Positions 10,931-22,114 of a stretch of 64,000 bases of DNA are shown here, piece after piece. Source of the DNA: Oreohelix idahoensis. Lineage: Eukaryota; Mollusca; Gastropoda; Stylommatophora; Oreohelicidae. Location of the stretch: contig JAMPIV010004259.1 in assembly GCA_024509875.1 (NCBI GenBank), positions 62,001-126,000 of the forward strand, in the 5' to 3' direction. Every line of letters begins with the position of its first letter. Positions within the stretch are counted from its first letter, which is position 1. The position numbers were made by a program, and so were the translations under genes. The notes under the pieces were generated by a model. That model was given only the letters and a program-made list of their open reading frames with translations, made no database searches and was not told the DNA's origin.

Positions 10931-11101
10931 AAGGACCACACACGAAGTCAGAGAGGGAACTTATTAAATTAACGACACCCCAGGCGCGTGTAAGAGGCTG
11001 ATTAAAGTATCTTTTATTCATCTGAGCAAAAAGTCTGTGAGCCAGGATTGGCGTAAGTTGTGATTTACATTTCATATTTTATTACTAACATGTGAACTAA
11101 C

Positions 11102-11125
11102 ATATATATATATATATATATATAT
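11102..11125 (+). repeat. (AT)12 microsatellite
   Basis: Uninterrupted AT dinucleotide run inside the solo LTR. Confidence 0.9.
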
Positions 11126-11351
11126 TACCATGTGAAGTTTAATATGTGAAACTCGCTAGTGGATGTCAAAGTCATTTGAGGCTGGCAACCTCAGCATATA
11201 AATGATGATTTCATGAACGACCACTGCACAGATAGTGATTGCTTTATTGCTAGTTTCGTAAAGAGAACTAAAAGCATAAAGTAGTTCCAGGATCCACATG
11301 GAGCAGAGAGGGAAAGATGAAAGAAATGATGTACATTCTAAGTATAATACT

Positions 11352-11640
11352 TACATTTTCAAAGCGGTGTAAATGTCCATATAAACATAGTCACTTTAAA
11401 AGTAATGTAAGTTTTCAAGCTTTAAACCAGTGTAAATGTCTATGTGAAAATATTCATTTTAAAGTTACTGGAAGTTTCAGACTTTTCAATCAGTGTAAAC
11501 ATAAATGAAAACATATTCAATTTATATTGTGAACACTTTTCAATCAGTGGAGATGTATATGTAAACAGACTCAATCTGTATTATTAACCTTTTCATTTAA
11601 ATATAAAGTAACTATGAAAACTATTCTATTTAAATGTAAA
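11352..11640 (+). repeat. Degenerate tandem repeat, period about 70-75 bp
   Basis: About four copies of a unit containing 'cagtgtaaatgtctatgt', 'attcattttaaagt' and 'ttttcaa' blocks, inside the solo LTR. Confidence 0.65.
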
Positions 11641-12637
11641 GAAAGTTTTACCTCGAGGGATTAAATTTAATTTTCAGCGAGGGTAAATTCTGAGTTAATT
11701 GGGATGGTGGTATGGGAAGATAGGAACCCATAACTATGGGGTGGAGAACGCCATTCTCAGAAGAGCGCTTTGTTCTATTCTTTTACCATAGTTATTGGTG
11801 GTACCAGCAGAAAGTACTATCTCTGGAACAAGAAGGGAACAGTGGCCTAAGCTTTAAGATGAAGGACCCACATGGTAGACTCTCCTTGACATTTCTGGGA
11901 AATGTGCTACACCCGACAACCTTGATCAGGGACGAGCATGAGCAGTGTGAAAAGAACCAACCCATAAGAAGGAGCAGAACCGTCATTGGCAGCTAAGTTC
12001 AAATCTATGCAGCCACTTGAACATTTCACAATCCATAACGACCACGATGATAACTTTTCTTGATCCATAACTATTCAATTTATTTTTCAACTGTTAAAAC
12101 TTAAGGGATTATTACAATTTGTTATTTGTAATTATACAAATTTAACTTCGATTTAATCATTTTAAAGTTACTGCATGTTTGTCTCAGTCAATTTACTACA
12201 CACACTCTAAACAGAGCTATACTAGAATAATAGAATTCCACTGATTAAATCAGGGGTGGGGGCTTGAACGAGCTGAAATTAATAAGTGCTTAAATCCTTC
12301 AGAAAAGCGTCGGCAGAATTACAGAGTTAACATACTCAGCCAAAGCAGTATTGTTCTCGCTTATTCTGAATATCTTGTGAAGACTCCCTGGAGATAGAAG
12401 TGTTTTGTTTCTTCTATTTACATATCTGCCAAGAGTAATCTTGTGCGAAGGTAGATACCTTTGAAGCCCATATTAGATACTCTTTGAGTTTTGGCCATTG
12501 TTGGACCACTACTGCAAAGCAGGGGAGGCAATACCGTCACATAGTGCTAGTCTTTCTTTATTTCTTCAGAGACCTCCTGGGAACTAACAAGGCACACTTT
12601 TAAATACTTTTTGCCTTTTTTGTTTTCTGAATCGCAG

Positions 12638-12766
12638 CCGTCTCTGAGCACAATCCAACCCTACTGGGAAGCCATGGAAGAAATGGTATCTGCTGACAAA
12701 GTTCTGTCCCTTGGGATCTGTGATCTGACCAAAGATGCATTGGAAGATCTCTATAACTGGGCAAAG
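12638..12766 (+). CDS. GCLM: GCLM exon c
   Basis: Acceptor GAATCGCAG at 12637 and donor GTAAGA at 12767; 43 codons, phase 0 at both ends. It encodes STIQPYWEAMEEMVSADKVL and then LGICDLTKDALEDLYNWAK, which matches the vertebrate GCLM segment LQPYWEELENLV...IGTSDL...LEQLYQWAQ. It is the strongest single diagnostic exon. The solo LTR ends 96 bp upstream, so the branch point and polypyrimidine tract of this exon lie in the short spacer. Confidence 0.93.
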
Positions 12767-12846
12767 GTAAGAGAGGGTTATAATTTATTATCTACATTTG
12801 TGCAGTAAGTTTATTACATCTTAAACAGTGGTCTTTTTTGGGGTAG

Positions 12847-13285
12847 GGCCGGAGTGGCTAAGAGGTATGGTGTCCGCCTCGAATTCTAGAGGTACCGGAT
12901 TCAATTCCCAGTAGAGGGAATATAATTTATGGACATTTTTTTTTCAGAATTAATGGTCCTAATGATGTCATACTCCCCCTTGGTCTCCTGGGTAGTGAGA
13001 TCGGATGCCTAGCCTTCTCGGATAAGGACGAAAAAATAGGAGGTCCCGTGTGCATGTTGCGCACGTTAAAAATCCCACGGCAGTTGGAAATCATAAGGAG
13101 TAGGCCATAAGGCCACTGACCTGACAATATTTAAACATTAGAAACTTACCCACCACAAAAATATTTATAGAATGTGTGATTCCTATATACACACATTGGG
13201 ATTCTCGCCGGTCCAGCTATGGAGTTCGTGCACTGTGCTGAGATCCTCCTTGTGTGATCTAAAGGAGGAGATCGGGCCACTGAAA
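12847..13285 (+). mobile_element. tRNA-derived SINE, family 2 (Leu/Ser-like head)
   Basis: Head with GGAGTGGCTAAGAGG (A box), an extra-arm-like insert and GGATTCAATTCCC (B box), as in class II tRNAs. A body of about 350 bp follows, with a TTCTCGGATAAGGACGAAAA block and an AAAAATCCCACGGCAGTTGG block. A truncated reverse copy is at 31165-31515. It lies in the intron between exons c and d. Confidence 0.75.
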
Positions 13286-13504
13286 GAGTTATCCATGTGC
13301 AATGAAGATGGTCCTTAAAATCAAGACTAAACAGTGATTTGTCATGTCTCAGTTAGTTTATTATGGTTTGTTTTCATTAATGATGTTTCACAGACTGAAC
13401 CTAGCTGGTAAAGATCCACCACATCTGTTGATTTAGGTTTTCTTTGTAAGTATGGTAACTGTTGTCTCTATTGTTGATGTTTTTGCGACTTAAAAGTTTC
13501 TAAG
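13286..13504. other. Intron, nothing recognised
   Basis: No element or gene supported. Confidence 0.5.
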
Positions 13505-13605
13505 GATGGGGTAGCTAGCTCCGTGCTCAACCTTCCTTAGTCGCCTTTTACAGCATGCTTGATAAGCTGCTATTCTTTGCTCCCCTTTTGGGCCTCAGTA
13601 ACACA
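13505..13605 (+). repeat. Dispersed repeat, copy 2 (see 2735)
   Basis: GGGGTAGCTAGCTCCGTGC start and TTAGTCGCCTTTTACAGC core, matching 2735-2850. A (TCTG)n/(TTTC)n microsatellite follows at 13608-13635. Confidence 0.55.
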
Positions 13606-13797
13606 TACCGTCTGTCTGTCTTTCTTTCTTTCTATTTTCTTTTATTATTTACTGTATTGTGATGGAAAATCAGAACTAAACATATTGTCTGTTTTCTGTG
13701 GGTTTTCCCCATTTAGCTACACCCACAATTGTCTCCCATTCCCATTAACATCTTTGAGTGCATAAAAAGCAATAAACGGTATACTTTAATGTTGCAG

Positions 13798-13912
13798 GTG
13801 AAGCCAAGCATTGACCAAGTAAACTTAGAATCCTGTTGTGTCATGCCACAGGATCTTATGGAATATGCCAAGTCTGTCAGTGTTCAGCTTCTCACGCACA
13901 ATGATAGACCAG
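13798..13912 (+). CDS. GCLM: GCLM exon d
   Basis: Acceptor AATGTTGCAG at 13797, donor GTAGAT at 13913. Thirty-eight codons plus one base: VKPSIDQVNLESCCVMPQDL, then MEYAK...VQLLTHNDRP. This is nearly diagnostic: vertebrate GCLM has VKP..NQVNLASCCVMPPDL and IQLLTHNDP. It ends one base into a codon, and that base joins TG of exon e to make Val. The following intron is 11.45 kb because element D sits in it. Confidence 0.95.
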
Positions 13913-13941
13913 GTAGATTGCTTACATTTGTTTTAAATGTT

Positions 13942-14007
13942 TTTGTCCAGTTCTCACATGACTTACTCCACTCTGGCTCCTTGAAATTATATTAATTGTG
14001 GTCACCT
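13942..14007 (+). repeat. 66-bp duplication, copy 1
   Basis: Near-identical (one difference) to 14387-14452. Starts tttgtccagttctcacatg. Both copies are intronic, 445 bp apart. Confidence 0.85.
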
Positions 14008-14152
14008 TTGGCTGATGCAGGTCAACTTGCCCAGAATCGTGATGCGTTCAGAGCAGCTGTAATGGAGACAATGTTCTGGAAAGAATACGTCACATGATGT
14101 TTTAAATGCTAGTGTGTTTATTTACAGTCCTTATTGCTTTGGCCAGAAAGCA

Positions 14153-14243
14153 GGACCTTTATTGCAGCCAGTACTTTAGTACTGGACCTTTATTGCAGCC
14201 AGTACTTTAGTATAGGACCTTTATTGCAGCCAGTACTTTAGTA
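14153..14243 (+). repeat. 31-bp tandem repeat, three copies
   Basis: Unit ggacctttattgcagccagt plus actttagtact, repeated three times with single-base changes. Confidence 0.9.
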
Positions 14244-14386
14244 TGGACCAGTTGTTTTCCTGTCTTTTCAGTATGTGGTAAATGGGACTGCTGTAAAAAA
14301 TGTTAAGGAAAGTATTTTTTGAGAAAAAAAAATTGAGTAGAGTTTCTGGTTCAGGAATTTCTGGGCTGATGACTTCTTGCTGGTCA

Positions 14387-14452
14387 TTTGTCCAGTTCTC
14401 ACATGACTTACTCCACTCTGGCTCCTTGAAATTATATTAACTGTGGTCACCT
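14387..14452 (+). repeat. 66-bp duplication, copy 2
   Basis: Second copy of 13942-14007. Confidence 0.85.
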
Positions 14453-14469
14453 GTCCAGTCATTACCTCT

Positions 14470-14923
14470 ACTTGTGCTTCCATGACATCCCCATCTTTAT
14501 TTGTGTTGCCTTGATGTCAGCATTGTTCCCATGCAGGAAGTGTCTTTTGCCTGTGGTTATCCGCATATAGTCTTTTGCCTGGGTCATTAAACATATAGAT
14601 ATAATTGTCAGCAATCCAAGCATGTAGCTCATTGTCACAATGGGGGTATCTCATGTACAGCCCAAACTATATGCATCCCTCCATTTTAAATATGTTCCAG
14701 TCGTTCACATTGTGATATTGGCAGCGTATTCCATGCCCATTATCGATTGCTGACATGACTAGCTAAGGATGACAGGATCAATAGTAGTCTCTGCTCCAGG
14801 TGCGCAACAGCCATTGTTTTTAAGGCTGCCAGACCTCGCTTGCACTTCTGTATGATTAGCTCAACATGGAACTTTCATGATAGCCTGTGATCAAACGTTC
14901 AAGGAGCACCACATCTAACCGAC
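14470..14923 (-). pseudogene. Decayed LINE RT, 3' part (interrupted by element D)
   Basis: Minus-strand translation with many stops still shows LINE-like blocks: KCKRGLAALKTMAVAHLEQR, then LLLILSSLASHVSN, downstream of the RT active site. The upstream part, with the FADD catalytic motif, lies beyond element D at 23990-24140. Element D therefore landed inside an already decayed LINE. Confidence 0.55.
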
Positions 14924-15740
14924 TGTTACGGTATATGATATTAACGCCGTCTGCTAAAGGTTACCAGACGTGCAATTGTAAAGGTTAAGACATTTAATAT
15001 ATTGCGATAGATGTTTCAATTACTGAACGCTTCATACACGATCGATTATGACGTGTATAGCGTTGTTTAGGACACAGTCGGTAACTAAGAAACCATACCC
15101 TTTTTACATTGACCGTCAAGCTGTTAAGACGCGTCTGACTTTCCTTCCAATGTTGAGCATGGTATTGCCATACAGATATATTTTATGCAAGTACGGACAT
15201 GGGTCAGTCCATTGCTATTACGAAGATTTGAAATGATTAAAGGTCAGTACGAAAGTGAAAATTAAGGAAGGATGAATTACAGTCCATAGTATTTGATTTT
15301 ACCAGACTCATAGACTCACTGTCGGCCGTTGGAAAACCCCAACCGCGCGTGCATACAGCTATGACAATCTGCATACAGTAATTTGATTATTGGACAAGGA
15401 CTGATAGGATATCTACATATCTATGCCATATATTTTCAAGTTATAATATGTACCTTTGTGATCAACATGCATGAATCGTCTTGACGTGTAAACTGTATTA
15501 AATATTTGTGGACTCTATGAACCGGCTTGTCACATCAATCGTATTCCAAGGTTCAATTATTGTTCAGAATCTTCCACCCCTGCATTCGCGTAATCTTACA
15601 TAGAAGGCACGATACACGATCACTCAAGAATATCAAGAAGATAAAACAATGGCCAGACATTTATAACTGTTTTATTAATATCACATGGAACATTGTTCAG
15701 AGCTAACCAAACCACGCCTTGCAACACGCCACTTGCAACA
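14924..15740 (+). repeat. Element D 5' LTR (817 bp)
   Basis: Begins TGTTACGG and ends TTGCAACA. The same 817 bp recur at 23168-23984. A 62-codon open frame inside is duplicated only because LTRs are duplicated. Confidence 0.95.
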
Positions 15741-15741
15741 G

Positions 15742-15759
15742 TGGTGCCCGGTGTCTGGG
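15742..15759 (+). promoter_or_regulatory. Element D primer-binding site
   Basis: TGGTGCCCGGTGTCTGGG starts one base after the 5' LTR, at the position and with the TGG start expected for pairing to a tRNA 3' CCA end. I do not assign the tRNA. Confidence 0.7.
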
Positions 15760-17316
15760 GACGAGAAAACAACCAAAAACAAAAAAATTTTTTGAATGAC
15801 TTTCGAAGGAAATATTTATGATCAGTTTTCGATCACATGATCCAGCTGAAGATGACGTGGAACTCAGTCTAATGCCTAACAACGAGACGTCACTGAAATT
15901 CGTGTAGGTGAAACTATCGGAGAAACTGAAGTCGTTCTTTTAAGCCTAACCAAGGGAAAAATAAGTCATTTGAAGCAGACACAAGAAATGGACTACAGGA
16001 GCAGGCAGTCAGGGGCATTAGCCTAGCTGTTGACGACCTATAGCACTGATCGAAGCAACGGGAAAGATAAGTCTAGCTGTTTAAATTGTCGTCATTGCAA
16101 AACCGTAATACTGAGTCCATTTTGCTTTGATCAGGCATGTCTATGTATTTTCATGTATATATGTTAAATTTGTTTTCCATCGTATGTATTTGTTACTAAT
16201 CGTGGGAGGTAGGGAGGATGAACTGAAATTAAATTCTGCGGCTCTCACGATGCCTGAATTAATTTCGGTCGTTTCTTAGGGCAGTTAAACGATTGCACCT
16301 TTGGAAACCCCATTGAGGTTTGACATTGGACTTGTTGTCCAAATCTGCTATCGTTTGACGATTTTGCGTTAGCTGTACTGTCCCGTAGATAATTGGTGTA
16401 TTTTATTCGTATTCAGTTAATAATTTTATTCAGTTCTGTACCATGTTCGTTACTATTTCGTCCATTCTCCTCTGACTATCATTTATTTTATGATTATTAC
16501 ATTTTCGTCCGTTATGAGTCCTGTGACGTCATCATTTTTCGCAGTCATTTTTTTTTTGTGTGTACCTTGAATATTCAGTTGACCTCCGGTCAGACCTTGC
16601 CCTTCATTTGGTCTGTGACATTTCCGCTTATTTTATTTAGTTCATAAATTCATTTTTAATTGTGAAAATGTCTTGTTTGCGTCTTAACATTGTTTGTACC
16701 CTTTAGTTGCATCATTGCTTGTCTGTCCTCATAATATATATTAATATTACATTAATAATATGATAATTATATGCAATAATACACTTGTAATTTAATTTAA
16801 TTAATTTTTTCTGAAATTTAAGGTTAATATGGGACATTGCATAATTATGCAGTGATAGTCCAAGAAAGTAGCACTACAATTTATCATAGATGCCTAGGGC
16901 ATAATAATATAATATATATATATTGACAAAATAAATAATCTTATAGCTACCTTTGAGGTAATAGACCCATTGTATATTATTTAATATACTTTTCTGGTAC
17001 TAAGAGAGTGACTTAGTACATTGAACAATATAATTCCTAGGAATTATACCCAACATTATTGGATATTGAGATTAATTGTGTGATATAATTACATTATATT
17101 TAACAGATATCATAACTATTTATGATATAGTATTATTTAGATACAATATTGTTACAAAATATTGTCTATTAGTTGAACTTAGACATTAAGTTCAGTACTA
17201 TTGTGATTACTTATATTGAATATTTCTAAGTTGAGTAAGTATAATAATTACTCTGAAGCTACTATTGACTATTTTAATCAGTAATTATCAATAATTACTT
17301 ACAGATAAAAGTCAAA
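15760..17316 (+). other. Element D leader
   Basis: About 1.5 kb of AT-rich, non-coding sequence between the primer site and gag. No conserved frame was seen. Confidence 0.6.
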
Positions 17317-18320
17317 ATGCTTACTATAGACCATTTCGTTAAGATTGGTCGTGAATATGGTTATAAATCTCAAGAACTTCGTCAGTTTGCTGAATCAGAA
17401 CTGGAAAAATATGAAAGAAAAGAAGAAGAGAAAAAAGCTGCATTAAAGAAAAGCTGGAAGAAGAGAAAAAAGCTGCATTAAAGAAAGAGGAAGCAGAACT
17501 TGAGATGAAGCAAATTGCCAAGGAAAATAGATTGAGAGAGATTGCTCAACGTGAAAGAGAAGAGCAAAGAACAATCGCCAAACAGGAAGAAGAGAATAAA
17601 TTGAAACGAGAGGAAATTATTTTACAACAAGAAATGGAATTGGCGCGTATTAAATTGGAGACAGCAAGATTACAAGCACAAAGTGCTGATGCAAACCAGA
17701 ATAATAACGCACAAAATGGATCATCATCCAGCCAACCTAAACACTTCTACAACTTTAAATTACCCATTTTCAACTTGAACGTCGACGACCTTTCATCGTT
17801 CCTGGCACGGTTTGAACAGACTTGCAAATCTAACCATTTGCCTGAAGAGTCATGGGTACTCAAATTAAATGAATTCTTGGTTGGAGAACCACTGACAGCT
17901 TCTCAAAATGCTGACCCATCAATAGCTAATAACTACGGTGCTATTAAGTCCTTGCTTTTACGAAGGTTTCACCTGGACGAGGAACACTGTAGATTGAAAT
18001 TTAAGGGAATTTTACCTGAATCTCCAAGGGATTTTGCAGGATTCATTGCGAACATACGCAATACATTTAATAGATGGGTTGAACTGGCAGAAGTCAACAA
18101 ATCGTACGACAAATTAGTTGATTTACTACTGCGGGATAAGGTATTATCTTCGGTTAGCCAGCCATTTTTTGCATATTTGCAGGAGCGTAAACCAGGTACT
18201 ATGGATGAGTTAGAAAAAATTTCTTTAAACTACTGTTCGGCACATCCGAATGCAACCATTTCTAACTCCTCATTAAGAGAACCTCTACCTGTGGCGTCTA
18301 ATATGGCCTACAATCAATAG
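17317..18320 (+). pseudogene. Element D gag (one internal frameshift)
   Basis: Structural polyprotein. The start ATG at 17317 is chosen because the opening MLTIDHF matches MSTLDFF of element A gag. A long charged coiled coil (E/K/R/Q-rich) follows, then a capsid-like domain from about 17740 with FKLPIFNLNVDDLSSFLARF, a LLLRRF block and a NTFNRWVELAE block. A 35-bp tandem duplication (copies starting at 17437 and 17472) shifts the frame near the 5' end. The frame closes at TAG 18318. The next part of the polyprotein continues in the +1 frame, open from 18277, so the two frames overlap by about 44 bases. That could be programmed frameshifting or a small indel; element A has no shift at this place, which favours an indel. 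Confidence 0.85.
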
Positions 18321-20217
18321 CAAACAAAGACATCACAGTGTAGACAGAAGCAGGTTCCAAAGAAATCACAATGTTAACTTTCAGAAGGGACATAATAATG
18401 ATTTCAACAATAAAAATGAGTTCAACAGAGGTAGATCACGAGATAGAAATTATTCACCTCAAACAAACTACCACAATGGTCAACATAACACTCATTATAA
18501 TCGATCACATACTCCCAATAATAATAGTAACTGGAATGGTAATAATCATGGCTCGAGACATCGAGATAATAGTTACTATAGAGGACGACGAGATAATTCT
18601 AACAATTATACTCGGAATCGATCTCATTCTCGGGGATCATCTCATTACAACCATAATACAGGGGCGGCAGTTATAAATAATACTACCCCTATAGCTCAGG
18701 TCCCACTTGACAATAATACAACACAGTCTTCTGCTGCATGTTTTGCTATTAATTATAATGTGGCAAATAGTTGCCAGCAATGCAATCTTATTTTTCAGAA
18801 GGCGAAAGAAACAGTGCTTAACTGCGGACATATTATACCACAGGTAGGTCTTGCAGTCAACGATGGAACAGGCCTATTAATTTTTAACAGAGGATTAGTT
18901 AATGGATCCGTCATCTCAGTGTTGAGGGATTCGGGATCCACAACGATTGGTGTACGACAGTCGCTGGTACATCCCAGCTGTGCAACGGGGGAATATGTCC
19001 GTTGCATGACTTTTGGTGGAACAATAGAGTTTTACCCCACAGCTATTATTCATGTTAACACTCCTTTTTTCACAGGAAACGTAAAAGTATGTATGCTAAA
19101 AAAGCCTATAGCTGATTTGATGGTCGGTCGTATACACGGCAGTAAAGATTGTACTCCAGATGAGATTATAGAATGGGAGAAACATAACCTATGCACTGGA
19201 AACGCCGTGACGACTAGAGCGCAGACTCAACTCATGGAGAAAGTTGATGATAATAAAATGGATGCAGACAACCAAGAGGAATTTGTAGTCAATTCACCTA
19301 TTGACAGGGAAACATTTGCAACCAAACAAAAAGAGGATAAATCTTTAAAAAAATTTTTTAAGTTGGTTGATAAAGTTGACAATCTATCCTCAGGTAATAA
19401 TAACAAACATTGTTTTGTTATTAAAAATAACATATTGATTAGATGTTTTAATGACAAATCACAAATGAAACAACAAGTTATGGTCCCATATACTTTTAGA
19501 CGGTACATTCTTCAACATGCACATGACTCACATTGTGCTGGACATATGGGATATACTCGAACACGATCTCGAGTACTGTCTTCATTCTTTTGGCCAGGGG
19601 TGTCAAGAGATATTTCGCAGTATGTACGTTCCTGTACTACATGCCAAGAAGTGAAAGCACGTGGAGCTTTTCACACGGCGCCTATTCAGGCTTGCGATAT
19701 CTCAGTGAGACCTTTTGACAAAATGGCAATAGACATTATTGGTCCATTGCTACCATCGGCCAGAGGACATAGATTCGTCCTTACGTGCATTGATTTGTGC
19801 ACACGATGGCCAGAAGCTATCCCATTAAAGACCGCCACTACCACAGATGTAGCTGATGCACTACATCTCATCTTTTCTAGAATAGGGTTTCCTAGAAAAC
19901 TTTTATCAGACCATGGGTCACAGTTTATATCTGACACCATGAAGGAAGTCATGAAAACTTGGGACATTGATAGGAATTTAAGTAGTATTTATCATCCGAT
20001 GAGTAATGGTGCGGTTGAAAGACTTAACCGTACACTTAAACAACTACTACATAAGGTTACTGCTAAGCACCCTCATGACTGGGACAGAGCACTCCCAGCT
20101 GTTCTATTTGCTTATCGGGAGGTACCGCATGAACAAACTGGCTTCTCTCCCTTTGAATTAGTTTTTTGGTGCTCCCCCAAGAGGTCCTATGGGACTAATA
20201 AAAGACTTATTAATTGA
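18321..20217 (+). pseudogene. Element D nucleocapsid-like region, protease and integrase
   Basis: Continues in one frame. First comes an Asn/Arg/His-rich basic tract without CCHC knuckles, then a Cys-x2-Cys-x13-Cys-x-His cluster (18772-18831). The aspartic protease follows, with DSG at 18928 (preceded by Arg, where relatives have Phe). The integrase has an HHCC finger (HAHDSHCAGHMG...CTTC) and a DD35E core with Asp at 19732, Asp at 19909 and Glu at 20017. The frame is lost at about 20165 by one extra T in a T run. The GPY/F module and RT continue in the next frame. Confidence 0.9.
18772..18831 (+). other. Putative Cys/His zinc cluster upstream of protease (D)
   Basis: Encodes C-x2-C-x13-C-x-H (CQQC...NCGH). 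The same spacing occurs at the same place in element A (56793-56852). Zinc binding is an inference. Confidence 0.6.
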
Positions 20218-22114
20218 CGACGAGATGACTCAGGACACTCAGTCATCTTACGAATATGTGATTAATCTTCGGAAGAACATTATTGAGTCTTGCCAGTTGG
20301 CAACAGCTTCTTCTGAGGCTGCAAAAGCTAAGGCTCGATCTCTACAAAATAAGTCTCGACGATTACGCCAATTATTCCCAGGCGACGAGGCTTATGTGTT
20401 ACTTCCTCACAATAACAATAAATTATTGATATCTTGGAATGGTCCTTACAAAGTCATTGATAAAATTTCTGACGTTGATTACGTCTTAGATATTAAGGGA
20501 CACAAAAAGATATTTCATATTAACATGCTCAAGCAATTTCATACACGTCCTGAACACTTACAGTCAATTTTTCATGAACTAGATGACAACACAGTATCCA
20601 CTTGTCATTATACTAACTTATCTGTCATCCAGGAAGAAGAATCTTCTTTTCCTGAGGTACAGTTACCGTTACCTGTACCAGTAGTTCAACCTACTGAATC
20701 TTGGCGGGATGTAACCATCTCTTCAACGGTTACACCGCAACAGCGTCTACAGATTGCTAATCTATTACAATCTTATCCAGATGTGTTGACCGACGTCCCG
20801 GGTCGCACATCGGCTATCAGTCATGACATTACTCTCAATGATGATACACCTATTCGTGTACATCCCTATTCTGTTCCTTTACATTTCCTTCCTAAAACTA
20901 CTGAGGAACTTGAACAGATGTTGTCTCTGGGAATCATTGAGACTAGTAATTCGCCATTCTCTTCTCCATTAGTGATTGTCCGGAAGAAGGACAATAACAT
21001 TAGACTATGTGTTGATTATAGAAAATTAAATGCTAAGACTATAGTTGACAGCGAACCACATCCACTTATTGACGACTTACTGCCACGTCTATCTAACGCA
21101 ACTATATTTAGTAAGATAGACTTAACTAAAGGTTATTGGCAGATACCACTGACCGAAAAGGCTAAGTACTACACCGCATTTTCCACGCCACAAGGTCTAT
21201 ACCAGTGGAATGTGATGCCTTTTGGGCTTGTTAATGCGCCAGCTACCTTCATTCGCCTGATGCGACAAATTTTATCAGGTAGACCAGACGTTATTACATA
21301 TATTGACGACATATGCTTGTTTAGTTCGTCGTTTGAGGAACATGTTTCGGGACTTAGATATGTTTTTGACACTCTAAGGAATTATCATCTAACTGCTAAA
21401 CCTACAAAGGTGCAAATCGCGTGTAATGAGATAACCTTTTTGGGACATATCATTGGATCGGGATATATCCGAACGTTACCTAGTACAGTCTCCAAAATTC
21501 TAAACATAGCAGTTCCTCAGACGAAGAAACAGGTCAGGAGTTTGTTAGGACTTGTTCAATATTACAGTAGATTCATACCAAACTTGTCATCCATCACGGC
21601 TGTATTGTCTTCATTGTTAAAAAAAGATATGCCGGTGAAGGTGACATGGACTGGTACATGCAATGAAACTTTCAACAAAATTATAAATTTGTTCTCACAT
21701 GAACCAATTTTAAGACTTCCCGATGCTTCCAAAAGATTTTTCTTACGAACAGATGCTAGTAACTACGGCATTGGTGCATGCCTCCTCCAGAACCATGATG
21801 GCATTCTACACCCCACCTTATATATATCAAGAAAGCTGAAGCCGGCAGAAACGAAGTATTCAACAGTCGACAAGGAACTTTTGTCCGTGATCTGGGCAAT
21901 AACGAAGCTTGAGAAGTTCCTCCTCGGTGCTCCCTTCACCATACAGACGGACCAACGTGCTGTGGCCTCTTTGCGTCGCTCTAATCATAAGAGCCAGAAA
22001 CTTGCCAGATATTCAATCATCCTACAGCCATTTGAGTTCTCCATTGAACACATACCTGGCACTGAAAATTGTGTGGCAGATGCATTGTCACGTAATCCTA
22101 TTGACGACGAATAA
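20189..22114 (+). CDS. Element D integrase C-terminus, reverse transcriptase and RNase H
   Basis: An open frame of 641 codons, read as the continuation of the polyprotein. The GPY/F module (WNGPYKVI, near residue 90) ends the integrase. RT follows, with LCVDYRKLNAKT, the F(S)KIDLTKGYWQIPL block, PFGLVNAPATF, the catalytic YIDD at residues 371-374 (codon starts 21299-21308), and FLGHIIG. RNase H has RTDASNYGIGACL, a DKELLSVIWA block and the C-terminal NCVADALSRNP. The annotated ATG is only the first Met after the upstream frameshift and is unlikely to be a real start. The domains look catalytically complete. Confidence 0.93.
   Translation: MGLIKDLLIDDEMTQDTQSSYEYVINLRKNIIESCQLATASSEAAKAKARSLQNKSRRLRQLFPGDEAYVLLPHNNNKLLISWNGPYKVIDKISDVDYVLDIKGHKKIFHINMLKQFHTRPEHLQSIFHELDDNTVSTCHYTNLSVIQEEESSFPEVQLPLPVPVVQPTESWRDVTISSTVTPQQRLQIANLLQSYPDVLTDVPGRTSAISHDITLNDDTPIRVHPYSVPLHFLPKTTEELEQMLSLGIIETSNSPFSSPLVIVRKKDNNIRLCVDYRKLNAKTIVDSEPHPLIDDLLPRLSNATIFSKIDLTKGYWQIPLTEKAKYYTAFSTPQGLYQWNVMPFGLVNAPATFIRLMRQILSGRPDVITYIDDICLFSSSFEEHVSGLRYVFDTLRNYHLTAKPTKVQIACNEITFLGHIIGSGYIRTLPSTVSKILNIAVPQTKKQVRSLLGLVQYYSRFIPNLSSITAVLSSLLKKDMPVKVTWTGTCNETFNKIINLFSHEPILRLPDASKRFFLRTDASNYGIGACLLQNHDGILHPTLYISRKLKPAETKYSTVDKELLSVIWAITKLEKFLLGAPFTIQTDQRAVASLRRSNHKSQKLARYSIILQPFEFSIEHIPGTENCVADALSRNPIDDE

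Larger units (their letters stand above)
10048..12541. mobile_element. Solo LTR, 2494 bp
   Basis: The ends form a perfect 8-bp inverted repeat, TGTGACGG at 10048 and CCGTCACA at 12534-12541. They are flanked by the 5-bp duplication tagtg at 10043-10047 and 12542-12546. TG...CA ends with a 5-bp duplication are the signature of an LTR retroelement. No gag or pol lies inside and no second copy is in the window, so it reads as a solo LTR left by LTR-LTR recombination. It contains internal tandem duplications and ends 96 bp before GCLM exon c. It is unrelated by eye to the LTRs of elements A-D. Confidence 0.7.

Noticed and set aside
14031..14093. Possible extra GCLM exon (AG at 14030, frame QLAQNRDAFRAAVMETMF)
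   Set aside because: It does not resemble GCLM, lacks a downstream donor before its stop, and reads like a LINE ORF2 tail. Exons d and e join in phase without it.
15048..15236. 62-codon frame conserved at 23292-23480
   Set aside because: Identity comes from the duplicated LTRs of element D, not from selection on a protein.
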